This document shows positions 24,413 to 35,164 of a DNA stretch of 64,000 nt, in pieces (position 1 is the stretch's first letter; each line of letters opens with the position of its first letter). The position numbers and the translations under genes are program-made. This DNA is from Macrotis lagotis. Its lineage: Eukaryota; Chordata; Mammalia; Peramelemorphia; Peramelidae. The DNA lies in contig NC_133661.1 of NCBI RefSeq assembly GCF_037893015.1, positions 246,275,503 through 246,339,502 of the forward strand. The letters run 5' to 3'. The notes beneath the pieces were generated by a model. It worked only from the letters and a program-made list of their open reading frames with translations, did not search any database and was not told where the DNA came from.

Positions 24413-27400
24413 GTCATGCAAAACACATTTCCAAATAAGTCATGTTGCGAAAGAAAATGTTGAAGTTTCAGACTGAGTAGATTGAAGAATTCATGAGACA
24501 ATGACCCCAGAGTTATGAGGAATATAAAGTTTATTTATCCCTCTAAAGAAATGAGCTGGAACTCTCCTGAAGGAGGAAGTGAGAAGTGACTTATGTAGGG
24601 CAGGATTCTTCACAGGACTAGTTCATTATGGCCAAGTGCTTCAAATGGTATTGAAATAGGGCTCAAAACAAAGATTATAATTAACTCATCAGTTTAACTC
24701 TTTGTTAGCATAACATTTTTTCATCATTTTCCCTCAAATAGATGACCCAAATTCTTTTGGGGCTGGGGATGATGATCTCCCCTTCTGAACCCCTTCCTGC
24801 TGGAAGGGGGGGGTGTAGGGCTGTCCCTTGCCTAGCAGGTGTTGTTTGAGAGGGAGCTGAAGTTGGAAACTGACTGAGACAACATCCAAAGGACGTATCC
24901 AGCTCTGACTGCTAGTTGGGTTGCATTGCCTGAAGGAGACAAATCTTATAGAGATTAAACAGACTAGAACCAAAATTGAACAAGAGAAAATAATTCTGGG
25001 TGGGAAAGAGGAAAGCATCTCTGGGGTTCAAGGTGGAAAACCGTTGGATATCTCAAAGAATTTGAGTGAGAATGATTGCTATAGGAATGGAAATACTATT
25101 AACAACCTTAGGGGCATCTAGGTGGCACAGTGGATAGAGCACCAGCCCTGGAGTCAGGAGGACCTGAGTTCAAATCCGGTCTCAGACACCTAGCTGTGTG
25201 GCTTTGTGCAAGCTGCTTAACCTCATTGCCTTACCAAAAACAACAACAACAACAAAAAAATTTAAAAAACCCCAACCTTAGAGCTTGAATCAGCTTAAAC
25301 TCCCATTTGAATGGCAGTGCTGATCCTGGGTAGGTCACTTTACCCCAACTACCTCAGGGATAGCTCGATGGTACAGTGGAGAGAATCCTGGGCTTTAATC
25401 TTCATGAATCCAAATCCAACCTCAGACACTTACTAGCTCTGTGACCCTGGGGAAGTCACTGAAAAGGAAACAGCTATAAGAATCAACACTTTGGTTATAT
25501 AGATTTCAATACTACTGCCTAAGAAGGGAGGAATCTTCCTCCACTGGATCAGACCAGTGAAAACATCTTGGAAAAGGATACCATGAAGCCAAAGTTAATT
25601 CTCAATAGTCTGAGATGTTGAGTAATCAATGAAAGAAGATGCTTCAGCAATATAAAGAGAAAAAAACTATTCCAAGAGTCAGAAGAGGGGTATTTAAAGT
25701 TGGGCTTTATAGACATGACCTATCTCAGTTTCTTTTTTTATTTTCTTTGAAGGGCAATGGGGTGACTTGCCCAAAATCACACAGCTAAGTAGTTATAAAT
25801 GTCTGAGACTGGATTTGAACTCAGGTCTTCTTGACTCCAGGATTGATTCTCTATTCACTGTGCCACCTAGCTCCCCCCGCAAGTCTTTTTTTAAAAAAAA
25901 TTTCAAATTTTTTAAAATTTAAGGCAATGGGATTAAGTGACTTGCCCAAGGTCACACAGGCAATTATTAAGTGTCTGAGGCTGGATTTGAACTCAGGTCC
26001 TCCTGACTCCAAAGCTGGTGTTATATCTACTGCACCGCCTAGCTGCCTCCCAACACAGTTTCTTAAAGCTCTTCCAGGACAGAAATCAGTGAAACCTGAA
26101 CCAAAGAAGGCTATTCAGACCTCTACACAGTTCACAAGGTCAAAAAATAAGAACCAAATGTAGCAAAGGACTTCCCTACTTCCACTGGCTTCCAGTTTAC
26201 CTACAGTAGTGCTACTTTCCCCATTGAGATTTCTCTATGTTTACCAATTTCTGGCTACCTTTTTGTGTGGTTCTGGAATGAATGGAGGAATGTTAGCACA
26301 GAAATAAGAACCAAAGTTGCTCATTGGAAATCAATTGCGTGGACAGAAAACCATTGCATAACTCCAGAATTAAAATGAAGAGACCCCAAAACAAATCATT
26401 TTCTACCTATTTCCATGATCCTCTAGTATCATACTGAGGCCAGACAGTACTACAAAAATATTCAACTGGTCCCTTCTTAGTATTCTGAAGATCAAGTTTT
26501 TCCCAGTTGCACAAGAGACAGCCCAAAGGGGAATCTCCTGCTATTGAGGGAGATTATTCCATGATGATGTAACCTTAATTATTGTAGAATCTTACCTCCA
26601 CTGGTATCTCAGTGATGGAGAGAAGTTCACTACTGCCAGCGTCCAGCAGAATTTCCCAGACAGGTGTCCCCAAGGAAAAGGAATCTGGGCAAAAATACCC
26701 CCAACCCTTCCTAAGTGGGAGGGGCTGACTAGTGCAGGTTTACCACAAATCCAGACCTTCTGGAGTTGGAGTCAGAGTCAATGCTTTTCCTGGACAGCAA
26801 AAAAGTCTTGGGTTGAATAGAGTAAAGATCCAGAGTTATGAGGGACATAAAGTTTATTTACACCTTCAAAGGAGCTGACTGAGTTCCCTTTGGGAACTCT
26901 CCTAGGGAGGGGGAGGAAGTGAGGAGTGACTTAAATAGGACAGGATCTTTTACAGAATTAGCTCATTATGGTCTTTGTTAGGAAAACATTTTTTCCTCAT
27001 CAAAAACACAGACCCCTCCCCCAAAAAACCCCTCAAAAAAGATAAAGAAAATGTATCTTTGATCTGCATATAGGCTCTACCAGTTCTTTTTCCGGAGATG
27101 GACATCACCTTTGATCATAGGTCCTTCAGAATTTCCTTGGATCATTGTATTGCTGAGAATAGCAGTTATTCACAGGAGATCATCATTCAATATTGCTATT
27201 GTTATATGCAATGTTCACCTGGGTCTGCTCATTCTACTTTGTATCAGTATATGTAAATTTTTTTTTTAGGTTTTTTCAAGGCAAATGGGGTTAAGTGGCT
27301 TGCCCAAGGCCACACAGCTAGGTAATTATTAAGTGTCTGAGACCGTATTTGAACCCAGGTACTCCTGACTCCAGGGCTGGTGCTTTATCCACTACGCCAC

Positions 27401-27708
27401 CTAGCCGCCCCCAGTATATGTAAATCTTTCCAGGTTTTTCTGAGAGCATCCTGCTCATCATTTCTTATAGGAAAGTAATATTCCCTCACAATCATATATA
27501 GGATTGTGAAGAAAATATGTTCTAGAATTTTCTTCCAATGTCCTAAATGCTATTTTGCTATTTTTCTTTGCAGACAGTGGGCGAGTCCTTACTTTACATG
27601 CTGGAAGAGTGCTTGGGTTCAACCTTCAATGTAGCCATGAGGGAGGCATGGACACAGCTCTATGGGGCTGTGGTACAGGCCATGAGCCGTGGCTGGAATG
27701 GAGAGTAG
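18212..27708 (+). CDS. NGB: Neuroglobin, complete four-exon gene
   Basis: Exons 18212-18315, 22696-22807, 24062-24181 and 27574-27708 join to 471 nt, 156 codons plus stop, with canonical GT-AG junctions. Intron phases 2, 0, 0 match the known vertebrate neuroglobin introns, including the extra central one. The protein is a three-over-three globin, close to human NGB from [10 protein letters not shown] to the end (MSRGWNGE). The distal His is at 69 and the proximal His at 101 (human 64 and 96), so hexacoordinate haem binding is expected. The redox cysteines are at 51, 60 and 125 (human 46, 55, 120). Neuroglobin is a cytosolic neuronal and retinal haem protein that binds O2, NO and CO. The start ATG has a strong context (A at -3, G at +4) and is the first ATG after the TATA-like box. 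The N terminus ([10 protein letters not shown]) is five residues longer than in human. No disabling change is seen. Confidence 0.98.
20292..20465 (+). mobile_element. MIR SINE
   Basis: GTGTGACATTGGGCAAGTCA and CATCTATAAAATGAGGATAA are the MIR core and 3' flank. Confidence 0.75.
21432..21585 (-). mobile_element. MIR SINE
   Basis: GCAGATGAGGGAACTGAGG, CTCATAGCTAGGAAGTGTCT and ATATGAACTCAGCTC are the core in reverse. Confidence 0.75.
21726..21965 (+). mobile_element. MAR1-type SINE, full length
   Basis: AGCAGCTAGGTGGCACAGTG, GTGTGATCCTGGACAAGTCA, TTTGCCAAGAAAATCCCAAA, and the tail ACAACTCAATAATAAC. Confidence 0.85.
22318..22560. mobile_element. two adjacent MIR fragments in opposite orientation
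   Basis: The - strand piece (TTTGAGCCTCACAACAATCT) is at 22318-22445. The + strand piece (TTTGGAGTCATAGATCCTGG, ATATGACTTTAGGTAAGTTA) is at 22455-22560. They lie just before NGB exon 2. Confidence 0.65.
22696..22807 (+). CDS. NGB: NGB exon 2
   Basis: Reads [19 protein letters not shown] and on to FLDHIRK. It holds both CD-region cysteines and the distal His. The acceptor is TTGCAG and the donor GTAAGA. Confidence 0.97.
22808..24061 (+). other. NGB: NGB intron 2
   Basis: 1.25 kb without a recognised repeat. The polypyrimidine and TGGCAG acceptor are normal. Nothing else is seen. Confidence 0.8.
24062..24181 (+). CDS. NGB: NGB exon 3
   Basis: Forty codons from [20 protein letters not shown] to GVKLSSFS. 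It holds the proximal His in LGKKHKAVG. The acceptor is TGGCAG and the donor GTAAGG. The preceding intron is the globin central intron. Confidence 0.97.
24235..24473 (-). mobile_element. L1 3' UTR, left part, split by an LTR element
   Basis: ACATATAAAAATAGTTTTAA, TATTGAGAAGGCAAGCAATT and CATGCAAAACACATTTCCAA are the usual marsupial L1 tail. The rest continues at 27009 after the LTR element. It holds a (CT)n(AT)n microsatellite at 24357-24411. Confidence 0.65.
25111..25272 (+). mobile_element. WSINE1-type SINE inside the LTR element
   Basis: GGGGCATCTAGGTGGCACAG to a (CAA)n/A tail. The TSD CAACCTTA is at 25103-25110 and 25273-25280. Confidence 0.88.
25356..25463 (+). mobile_element. SINE fragment inside the LTR element
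   Basis: GGGATAGCTCGATGGTACAG and CTGTGACCCTGGGGAAGTCA. Diverged. Confidence 0.7.
25732..25878 (-). mobile_element. SINE inside the LTR element
   Basis: GGGCAATGGGGTGACTTGCC and CTGTGCCACCTAGCTCCCC. Confidence 0.85.
25908..26051 (-). mobile_element. SINE inside the LTR element
   Basis: AAGGCAATGGGATTAAGTGA and ACTGCACCGCCTAGCTGCC. Confidence 0.85.
27009..27560 (-). mobile_element. L1 3' UTR, right part (continuation of 24235-24473)
   Basis: TTTGATCTGCATATAGGCTC, TTGGATCATTGTATTGCTGA and TCATCATTCAATATTGCTAT belong to the marsupial L1 3' region. It is interrupted by a SINE at 27259-27411. The left edge joins the L1 piece before the LTR element. Confidence 0.65.
27259..27411 (-). mobile_element. 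WSINE1-type SINE with 14-bp TSD
   Basis: TCAAGGCAAATGGGGTTAAG to CCACCTAGCCGCCC. The TSD CAGTATATGTAAAT is at 27245-27258 and 27412-27425. It ends about 160 bp before NGB exon 4. Confidence 0.92.
27574..27708 (+). CDS. NGB: NGB exon 4
   Basis: Reads [20 protein letters not shown] and on to [14 protein letters not shown] and TAG. The acceptor is TTTGCAG. It holds the G-helix Cys and helices G and H. Confidence 0.97.
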   Translation, partial: TVGESLLYMLEECLGSTFNVAMREAWTQLYGAVVQAMSRGWNGE

Positions 27709-28905
27709 GAGGCCCCCATACTCCAAGTTCACTCACTTTCTACATCATGAATGCATCTCCCCTTCCTGGTGGCCAATAAGCTCACTCTCTCTCCAATGTT
27801 AGTTAAATTCTCCAGTCTCCCCATCTCCTTCCCTTCACTATTTCTTTCTCTCAGATTTGAATATCTCTTGTTCTTTCTTGAGAACCTAAGAGAATGTGCA
27901 ATGAGACTAAAAATCAGTTTCTATATGTCCTCCCTTTCCTACTTCTATCAACAAAGAATGGAAAGAATTTTTCTCCGTAGATATCTCCCCTCCTCTCCCA
28001 CCCTCCACCCCTTCAGTAAAGATTGATGAGAAGGGTTAGAGGGTGCCCAAGAGGCAGAGATTTAAGAGCTCCAAGCTAGGGCCGACCCAGTGCTCCCTCT
28101 ATCCATCCATCTGTCTATGTTACCTTTCTCTATGGTAGCTTATCTTCCCCAAGAATGCCAAACCTCAACTCAATTAGGAAGTTGATAAACTTTATCTCTA
28201 GTTCTTTCTCTCTTTCCTTTCTATGTCCCATCCCTTTCAAACACATATCTTCTGTATGCCAAACCAATGGGCTCCTATCCTTACAACTAATTGCTTAAAC
28301 AGTAGCTCTTCCCTATTGTCTTGGAGGAGATTGTGAACTGATATATCAGCTCATATTGAGGTATTGTTCCCCTTCCAGAGGCAGAAGGAGGGCAATGGAC
28401 ATTCAAAGGAATGACTTTCCAATACTGGAATTTTGACAGGGTCATAATTTTTCAAGAGAGATGGCTTTTCTGGTTTTCTCTTTTCCCTTTTCTTCCCTCC
28501 CTCTCTCTCTGTCTCCCTGACTCTTCCTTGCCCTCTCCCTCTTTCCCACTTTTCACCTTTTCTCAAATCTATAGGCTTGACTTTCAAAGCTATGACTCCC
28601 ACCTAAGAGCAATGAATAAGAGACAGGTCAGTTTCTAGTACCCTCTTGCACATGTTCTTGTCTTTGCTCCTAGCTGTTATACCTTTCCCTCTTAATCCTT
28701 GCTCATTAATGCAAACAACAATTAGAGAAGCTATAGATTTCCAGATATTTTCCCCTCCCTTCCCTAGGTTTGTCTTGTAACTTGATATTGTCTCCTTGTT
28801 TTTGTCCTCATTCACTTATTCTACTGATGAAGTAGCTCTTCAGTCTCTGCTCTTTACTGTCGTTATGTAAACCTCATAAGAAATAAATCAGTTCTCTGTG
28901 CAATC
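27709..28905 (+). other. NGB: NGB 3' UTR
   Basis: Pyrimidine-rich sequence with no SINE, from the stop codon to just past the AATAAA at 28882. The length of about 1.2 kb is near that of the human UTR as I recall it. Confidence 0.75.
28882..28887 (+). promoter_or_regulatory. NGB: NGB poly(A) signal
   Basis: AATAAA followed within 30 bp by T/GT-rich sequence (GTTCTCTGTG, TCTTTGATTTTCC). It is the first AATAAA hexamer I noticed after the stop. Confidence 0.75.
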
Positions 28906-28909
28906 TTTG

Positions 28910-29425
28910 ATTTTCCTGGATTTATTATTTCTTGAATGGGTATGTATGTGAGATGCAAGAACTATGGATAGCAGCATATTTTGCAGATAAAAGGAGAAGC
29001 CAAAACTGGGAAAGGTAAGACAATGTTGAGAAGAAAATAAAGGACTACTAGACTTAGGTTTTTGGAAACTGAGGCTCAGGATATAGATGTGGAATTTGGA
29101 AGTCAGGTGAGAAATCAAGTCAAGAGCCACTAGGGTGCTGGTGGTCAAAGTGAGGCAGAGAACCCTCAGAAGCCAGGTAAGCAATTGGCCAACTGAACAT
29201 GATTTTACCTGGGGTCTGAGGAGGAGAGAGTGGGAAAGATGTGAGAGAGGAAAACACTTCCAAGATATGGAAACATTAATTTATGGTCTAGCTCCTGGCT
29301 ACCATATCTTCAAATCACTATGAAAGCTGGTATTATTCTGAAGAAATGGTATCGTGGAAAAGAGAAAAGGATGGTTATTTAATAGTCAAGGAGGCTGAGT
29401 TATCCCATTTTTTCCAATTTGGATA
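28910..29425. other. downstream of NGB, unassigned
   Basis: No gene, and no repeat that I recognise. Confidence 0.5.
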
Positions 29426-29429
29426 TCAG

Positions 29430-30190
29430 AAGGAAACCACAAGCTAGATGTCAACTCTTAGGAAAATTCTAAAATGGTCAATAAAGAACTGGTTGGCAAA
29501 CAAATACCTGGAAAAAGAAACAGTGACTACGGAGCCAGCATGGTATTATCAAGGATAGGACATGCCAGATTAACATTATTTTCTTTTTTAATGGGCAGAT
29601 GGTAAAAGTGATATAGGTCTGGTTTATCTGTTTTTATTTTTGGAAAAGCATTTAATAAATATACCATGTTAACCTTGGAAGAGAGAGGGGGAGGATGGGG
29701 AATTTGGAACTGGTTGAAGAGTGAGAGTCAAAGATTTAATATTTCAGTATCAATTTGGCAGGAGATTTCTGGTGGAGTTATACCAGGGATCTGTGATTGA
29801 ACCTTCACTTCTTTATGTTTTTTTCATGGGGCAATGGGGTTAAGTGACTTGCCCAGGGTCACACAACTAGTAAATATCAAGTGAATGAGGACTCAGATCC
29901 TCCTGACTTCAGGGTTGGTGCTCTATCCACTGTGTCACCTAGTTGCCTCCTACTTGTTATAATTTTTATCAGTGATTTGCATTAAAACATAAATATGAAT
30001 GTTAATCAGATTTTTTAGATTAGTCAAAGCTGAGATGAATAGCTAACATGCTGTATAACAAACCAGATAAAAATAGATCTTAATAGACCAGTATAATATA
30101 CTGATTCTAATAAGATGAACTTCAATAGAAATAAATGTAAAAAATCAGTTAAAAATCATTTTTTCAAGTCCAAGATACTTCAGAAAAGAA
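29430..30190 (+). mobile_element. L3/CR1-type LINE fragment
   Basis: CATGGTATTATCAAGGATAG, GGAAAAGCATTTAATAAATA, GTTATACCAGGGATCTGTGA, GAATAGCTAACATGCTGTAT and AATAGAAATAAATGTAAA follow the CR1/L3 reverse-transcriptase region in order. A SINE lies at 29818-29950. Frames are broken. Confidence 0.65.
29818..29950 (-). mobile_element. SINE within L3/CR1
   Basis: GGGCAATGGGGTTAAGTGAC and TGTGTCACCTAGTTGCCTCC. Confidence 0.85.
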
Positions 30191-31054
30191 ATGCTTAAAT
30201 GTATGGAAAAATACAGGTAAGGGTAGACTTGAGATGGTACAGTGAAAGGTCACAGTTGGCAAACCTCTCAAACTCTTTCCTACAAAATGACTATAAAGAA
30301 TACCAAACAGAATTCTAAGCAAAGAGTTAAGGAAAAGTCATAATAAATAATTTTTCCAGCCCAGGGTAACTTAGGAAGAAAGGTCTGTGGATACTGAGGT
30401 GGGGGGTGGACAACAGAAACTGAGTGCTACAGAAGTAGCATGGATTGTGGACAACGGAGAAGCTGCAGTATCCAGAAATGGTAAGAGAACTGAAAGATCC
30501 CAGGGATCTCCATCCTAGCACTGGAAGTAGGACCAAACACTACATAGCAGCTCTTCCAGAGTAGAAGACAGTGGTTGCACTCATAAAGGAGTCTGCACAG
30601 AGCAGAAAGGCAGAACTCTTCCAAAATCATAGCATGGTGGACAGGACCACAAACTGAACTGTGAAAACAGAAGGTTGTAAAAGTCAGAAACTCAGACCAG
30701 TCATCTTTCCCATTGGAGACCAACAGATATCAACTCTAACATAAAGTCTAAAGAGGTAATCTGGAAAAATGAGCAAAAAACAACAGTAACCAAAAAAAAC
30801 CTGATATAAAAAGGTATTATTGAGACAGGAAAATTCAAGACAAAAACTCAGTAAATGACTTTAAAGCATCTTTAAGCAAAATTTCAAAGAAAAATGCAGA
30901 CTGAACCTGAATCCAAGAAACATTCATAGAAGAATATAAGAATTTTTTTTAAAAAAAGAGCAAAAATGATGTTTAAAAAATCAAATACAAATAGTAGAGG
31001 AAAAATTGGCAAAAGAAATGAGAATCATGTAAGAGAAGTATAAAAAAGAATTAA

Positions 31055-31227
31055 CAGGGGGTGGCTAGGTGGCACAGTGGATAAAGCACCGGCCCTGGAG
31101 TCAGGAGTACCTGGGTTCAAATCTGGTCTCAGACTTACTAATTACCTAGCTGTGTGGCCTTAGGCAAGCCACTTAACCCCATTTGCCTTGCAAAAAAAAA
31201 AACCCTAAAAAAACCCCAAACAAACAA
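31055..31227 (+). mobile_element. WSINE1-type SINE with 13-bp TSD
   Basis: GGGGGTGGCTAGGTGGCACA to an A-rich tail. The TSD AAAAAAGAATTAA is at 31042-31054 and 31228-31240. Confidence 0.92.
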
Positions 31228-31366
31228 AAAAAAGAATTAATAGTTTGGTAAATAGAGGCACAAAAGTTACTGAGGAAAATAATTGCTTAAAAGCAAAATT
31301 GACTAAGTGGTAAGAAATATAAAATCTCACTGGAGAAATTAACTACTTAAAAATTAAAAGTGGTCA

Positions 31367-31510
31367 GGAGCAGCTGGGTGGAGCAGTGGATAAAACACTT
31401 GTCAGGAGGACTTGAGTTCAAATCCAATCACATACATTTGATACTTACTTGCTATGTTACCTTGGATAAGTCACTTAACCCCATTTTTTACCTTACACAC
31501 AAAAATATTA
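31367..31510 (+). mobile_element. SINE in L1
   Basis: GAGCAGCTGGGTGGAGCAGT to a CA/A tail. The flanks share AAGTGGTCA. Confidence 0.85.
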
Positions 31511-33739
31511 GAAGTGGTCAACTGAAAGTTAATGACTTTGTGAGACATCAAGAAACAATAAAACAAAGTTAAAGGAATGAAAAAAGTAGGAGAAAATATG
31601 AACTATTCCAGGAAAGACAATTGACCTGCAAAATAGTTTAAGAAGAAATAATTTTAGGATTATTGAGCTATCCAAAAACCATGATGAGAAAACAGAGTAT
31701 GGACATCAAATTTATAGAAATTATAAAGGAAAAGTGCCCAGATGTCTTAGAACCAGAGGACAAAGTAGAAATTGAAGGAATCCTCCATTTACCTCCTTAA
31801 AGAAATACACAAATGTAAAATCACAAAAATATTATAACCAGAGCTTCCAGATCAAGGAGAAAATAGTTTAATCAGATAGAAAGAAATGACATGTAACAAT
31901 AGTTAGGATCACACAAGAGTTAACAACTACTACTAAAAAAGGAATTGAGGACTTAGAATATTATTTTTCTGGAAGGCAAATGAGTTAGAGTTGCCTACCC
32001 AGTAACACTAAGTATAATCCTACAAAGAAATAAAATAAATATAATGAAGTAGAAGACGTTTAAGCATTTCTGAGTTGAATAGAAAATTTGACATTAAAAC
32101 TCAAGAATCAAGGGAAGCATTAAAAAATGTAAATATGAATGAGAAATCACAAGGGATTTAGCAATGTTAAATTGTGAATATTCCTTTATAGGAAGATGAT
32201 ACTTATAACTCCTAAGAATGTTATCATCATTAGGGTAGTTAGATAAAGTCTACAGAGATAGAGGGCATGGATTGAGTCTATTATGTTAACATGATTTCAA
32301 AAGAAGATTGGAAAGGTGAAGAATATAGACAACTGGAAGAAGGGGGAAATTACCTTACCTAAAAGAGGCATGCAAAGGAGAATTTATACAATAAAGGGGA
32401 AAAATGTGTTTGTGAGAGCAGACAACCCTTGGAACTTACTTTCATCTGAAGTAGTTAAGGAAGAAAGAGTTTATATACAGTCAGGTATAGAAATTTGTCT
32501 TACCCAACAGGGAAACAGGAGGAGAAGGGGCTAAGATAAAGTGTGTAGGGGAAGGAATAATAAGAAGGAGGGTAGATTGAGAGAGATGGTGATCAAAATC
32601 AAAACTGACTTTTGAGGAAGGCACAGGTAAAAAAAGAGAAGCCCACATAGAAATAGAATAGAGAGAAACACACAATTAGTAATTATAATTGTGAATGTGA
32701 ATGGGATGAATTAACCCATAAAATGGAAGAGGATAGCTGATAAGATTAGAAACTAGAATTGAACAATACTTTGTTTAGAAGAAACACACTTGAAACAGAA
32801 TAAGACACATAGCATTAAAATAAGGAACTGGAGCAGAATCTAGTTTGCTGAAGTAAGAAAGGCAGGGTAGGAATCATGGTCTCAGACAAAAAAGAAAGCA
32901 AAAATGAGCCCAATTAAAAGAGTTAAGCAAAGAGACTATTTTTGCTAATAGATACTAAAATCAATAAATTAATGTGAATACTGAACATATACGTCTCAAT
33001 GGCAAAGCATTCAAATTCTCAAAGGAAAAGTTAAATTAATCATGGGAAGAAATAGTAAAACTATATTAGTAAGGCAGATTAATTTATCCTTAGATCAAGA
33101 TAAATCTAGTCATAAATAATATGAAAGACATTGAGAACTGAATTTTAGAAAAATTAGATTTGAATGACCTCTGGAGAATTTTGAATAGAAACAGAAAGTA
33201 ATATATCCTCTACCCTCACAAAAATTGACTGTATTAGGGCATTAAAAACCCCATAAACAAATGTATAAATGAAAAAATATTAAATGTATCTTATTCAGAC
33301 CAAAATACAATAAAATCACATACAATAAAGATTGTATAAGCATAGATTAAAAATTAATTGAAAACTAAATGATCTAAGGCTAAAGAATAAATGAGTCAAA
33401 GAAAAAAATCATAGACACCATCAATAATTTCATTAAAGAGAATAACAACAATGAGAAAACATACCACATACCAAAATTGGTATGATGCAGGTAATACAAT
33501 GCTTAGGGGGAAAATTATGTATGTAAACATTTGCATCAATTAAAAAAAGAAAAATAGATCAATGGATTGGGCAAATAACTGAAAAGCAACAAATTTAAAA
33601 TCTCCAACTTAACACCAAAAGAGATATTCTAAGAATCAAAAGAGAGATTAATAAATTTGAAAGTAAAAAAAAAATTAAACTAATAAATGAAACTATGAAT
33701 TGGTTTTATAAAAATTTTAAAATAGATAAACCATTGATC

Positions 33740-33885
33740 TTTTTTTTTGGCAAGGCAATAGGGTTAAGTGACTTGCCCAAGTTCACATAGCTAGGTAATT
33801 ATTAAGTATCTGAATCTAAATTTGAACTCAGGTCCTCCTGTCTCCAGGGCTGGTGCTCTATCTACTGCATCACTTATCTGCCTCA
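33740..33885 (-). mobile_element. SINE in L1
   Basis: GCAAGGCAATAGGGTTAAGT to TTATCTGCCTC. The flanks share ACCATTGAT. Confidence 0.87.
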
Positions 33886-34298
33886 ACCATTGATTTTTTA
33901 AAAAGAAAAAAATGATCAGTATCAAAACTAAAAAATGAAGATGAAATTAAAGCAAATGTTAGGAGCAATTTTGCCCAAATTTATACCAATTAAACTCAAA
34001 GAAATGATATGGATGAATATTTATAAGCATATAATTTGCCAGATTAAAAGAAGAGGAAATAGAATAGTTAAATAACATGACCTCAGGAAAAAAAAAACTG
34101 AACAAGTCAGAAATGAGCTCCCTAAGAAAAAAAAATCCCAAGAACAAGAATGATCTGTAAGCTTGTGAACAAATTTTTGCCAACCACTTAAAGAACAATT
34201 ATTTCTAATTTTATATAAACTGATGGAAAAAATAAACAAAGAAAGAGTCCTACCACATTTTTTATAGCAAATTTCTCTGATATGTTTCATTTCTCAAG

Positions 34299-35164
34299 TG
34301 TGGGAATTGTAAGAATTTAGTAAATCACACTGACTAAATCCTCAATTCTGGCTTCTAGCTTATTTCCCTTTCTATTTGATTATGGGTCAAGTCCAGTTTC
34401 TGTCTTGTAAAAAAACTTTATTTAATCATGACAATTGTGAGAAAACTTTTAAATTGTTTGAACCCAGCCCTGCTTGCCTGGGAAGCTAGATTATCTCTAC
34501 CTGTTGCTTGGAGAATCTTAACTACAGATCAGAACCAAGCTTACTAGAAATCCATTCAGAATCAAAGATTGATTCAAGGAGTTTTCTCACAATTATACAT
34601 CTCAAATGTATTTTTTATCTCAAAATTGTTCCAATATTGGTCAATCAGGGGGTGGCTAGGTGGCATAGTGGATAAAGCACTGGCCTTGGAGTCAGGAGTA
34701 TCTGGGTTCAAATCCGGTCTCAGACACTTAATAATTACCTAGCTGTATGGCCTTGGGCAAGCCACTTAACCCCCATTTACCTTGCAAAAATCTAAAAAAA
34801 AACAAACCCCCAAAAAACCCCAATATTGGTTAATCAGTTACTGTTTCTCTGTCCTCTTGCCTGAATACAGACACTTAGGGTGAGTGGAATTCCTCTTTTT
34901 TCTGATTTCAGGGAATTACCCTTGTTTGCTCTCCTCCTCCCAACTTGGAAGACTTCTAATCTTTCCTCCAATTAACTATCAGGTTACTTAATTTTGTTTT
35001 CTGGTTTCTATTCTACTAATTGTTTTCTTTGACTATAAAAATCTGTTTCCCCATCATATTCAGGAACTAGAACCAAGCTGAGGAGATCTGAATGGATTAA
35101 CAATCAATATTCTTGGAAGCTTAAAACTTTGCTTCCTCAGTTATTTCAGATTTTACTTGGCACA
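34299..35164 (+). mobile_element. probable solo LTR, about 0.7 kb, carrying a SINE
   Basis: Begins TGTGGGAATTGTAAG and ends ACTTGGCACA, with TG and CA at the tips. A TATA-like CTATAAAA is at 35033-35040 and about 125 bp of R/U5-like sequence follows (TTCTTGGAAGCTTAAAACTT, GCTTCCTCAGTTATTTCAGA). This looks like a marsupial endogenous-retrovirus LTR. It sits where the reverse-transcriptase part of an old L1 is missing. A clear target-site duplication was not found, so the edges and the family are uncertain. It is older than its SINE. Confidence 0.5.
34648..34820 (+). mobile_element. WSINE1-type SINE with 16-bp TSD, inside the LTR
   Basis: GGGGGTGGCTAGGTGGCATA to an A-rich tail. The TSD CAATATTGGTCAATCA (34632-34647) recurs with one change at 34821-34836. 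Confidence 0.92.

Larger units (their letters stand above)
24474..27008 (-). mobile_element. fossil LTR element in NGB intron 3, non-coding, antisense to NGB
   Basis: Two related blocks in the same orientation bracket about 2 kb: 24474-24736 and 26814-27008. Read on the - strand each begins TG, ends CA, and carries AATAAACTTTAT followed by CCTCATAACTCTGG, as expected for an LTR with its poly(A) site. A purine-rich stretch at the inner edge of the left LTR would suit a polypurine tract. The flanking CAGAC at 24469-24473 and 27009-27013 fits a 5-bp TSD. The outside sequences join into one L1 tail. The inside shows no recognisable gag, pol or env and holds four SINEs, so it looks like an old non-autonomous retrovirus-like copy. 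Clearly broken; family not identified. Confidence 0.55.
30195..34298 (+). mobile_element. degraded L1 LINE: 5' end, ORF1 and endonuclease part of ORF2
   Basis: Begins near GACTTGAGATGGTACAGTGA, like the AAGATGGC start of L1 5' UTRs. ORF1-like words include EKCPDVLEPEDKVEIEG (near 31728-31778). The endonuclease part around 32690-33010 gives VNGMN, LEETHLKQNKT and VGIMVSDKK in broken frames. Linker-region words (INETMNWFYKNFKIDKPL) follow near 33680-33740, and further ORF2 remnants run to 34290. Most of the reverse-transcriptase domain is absent, and a solo-LTR-like block occupies the gap (34299-35164) before C-terminal ORF2 resumes. Three SINEs are inserted. It is inactive, with many stops. 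Confidence 0.6.
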
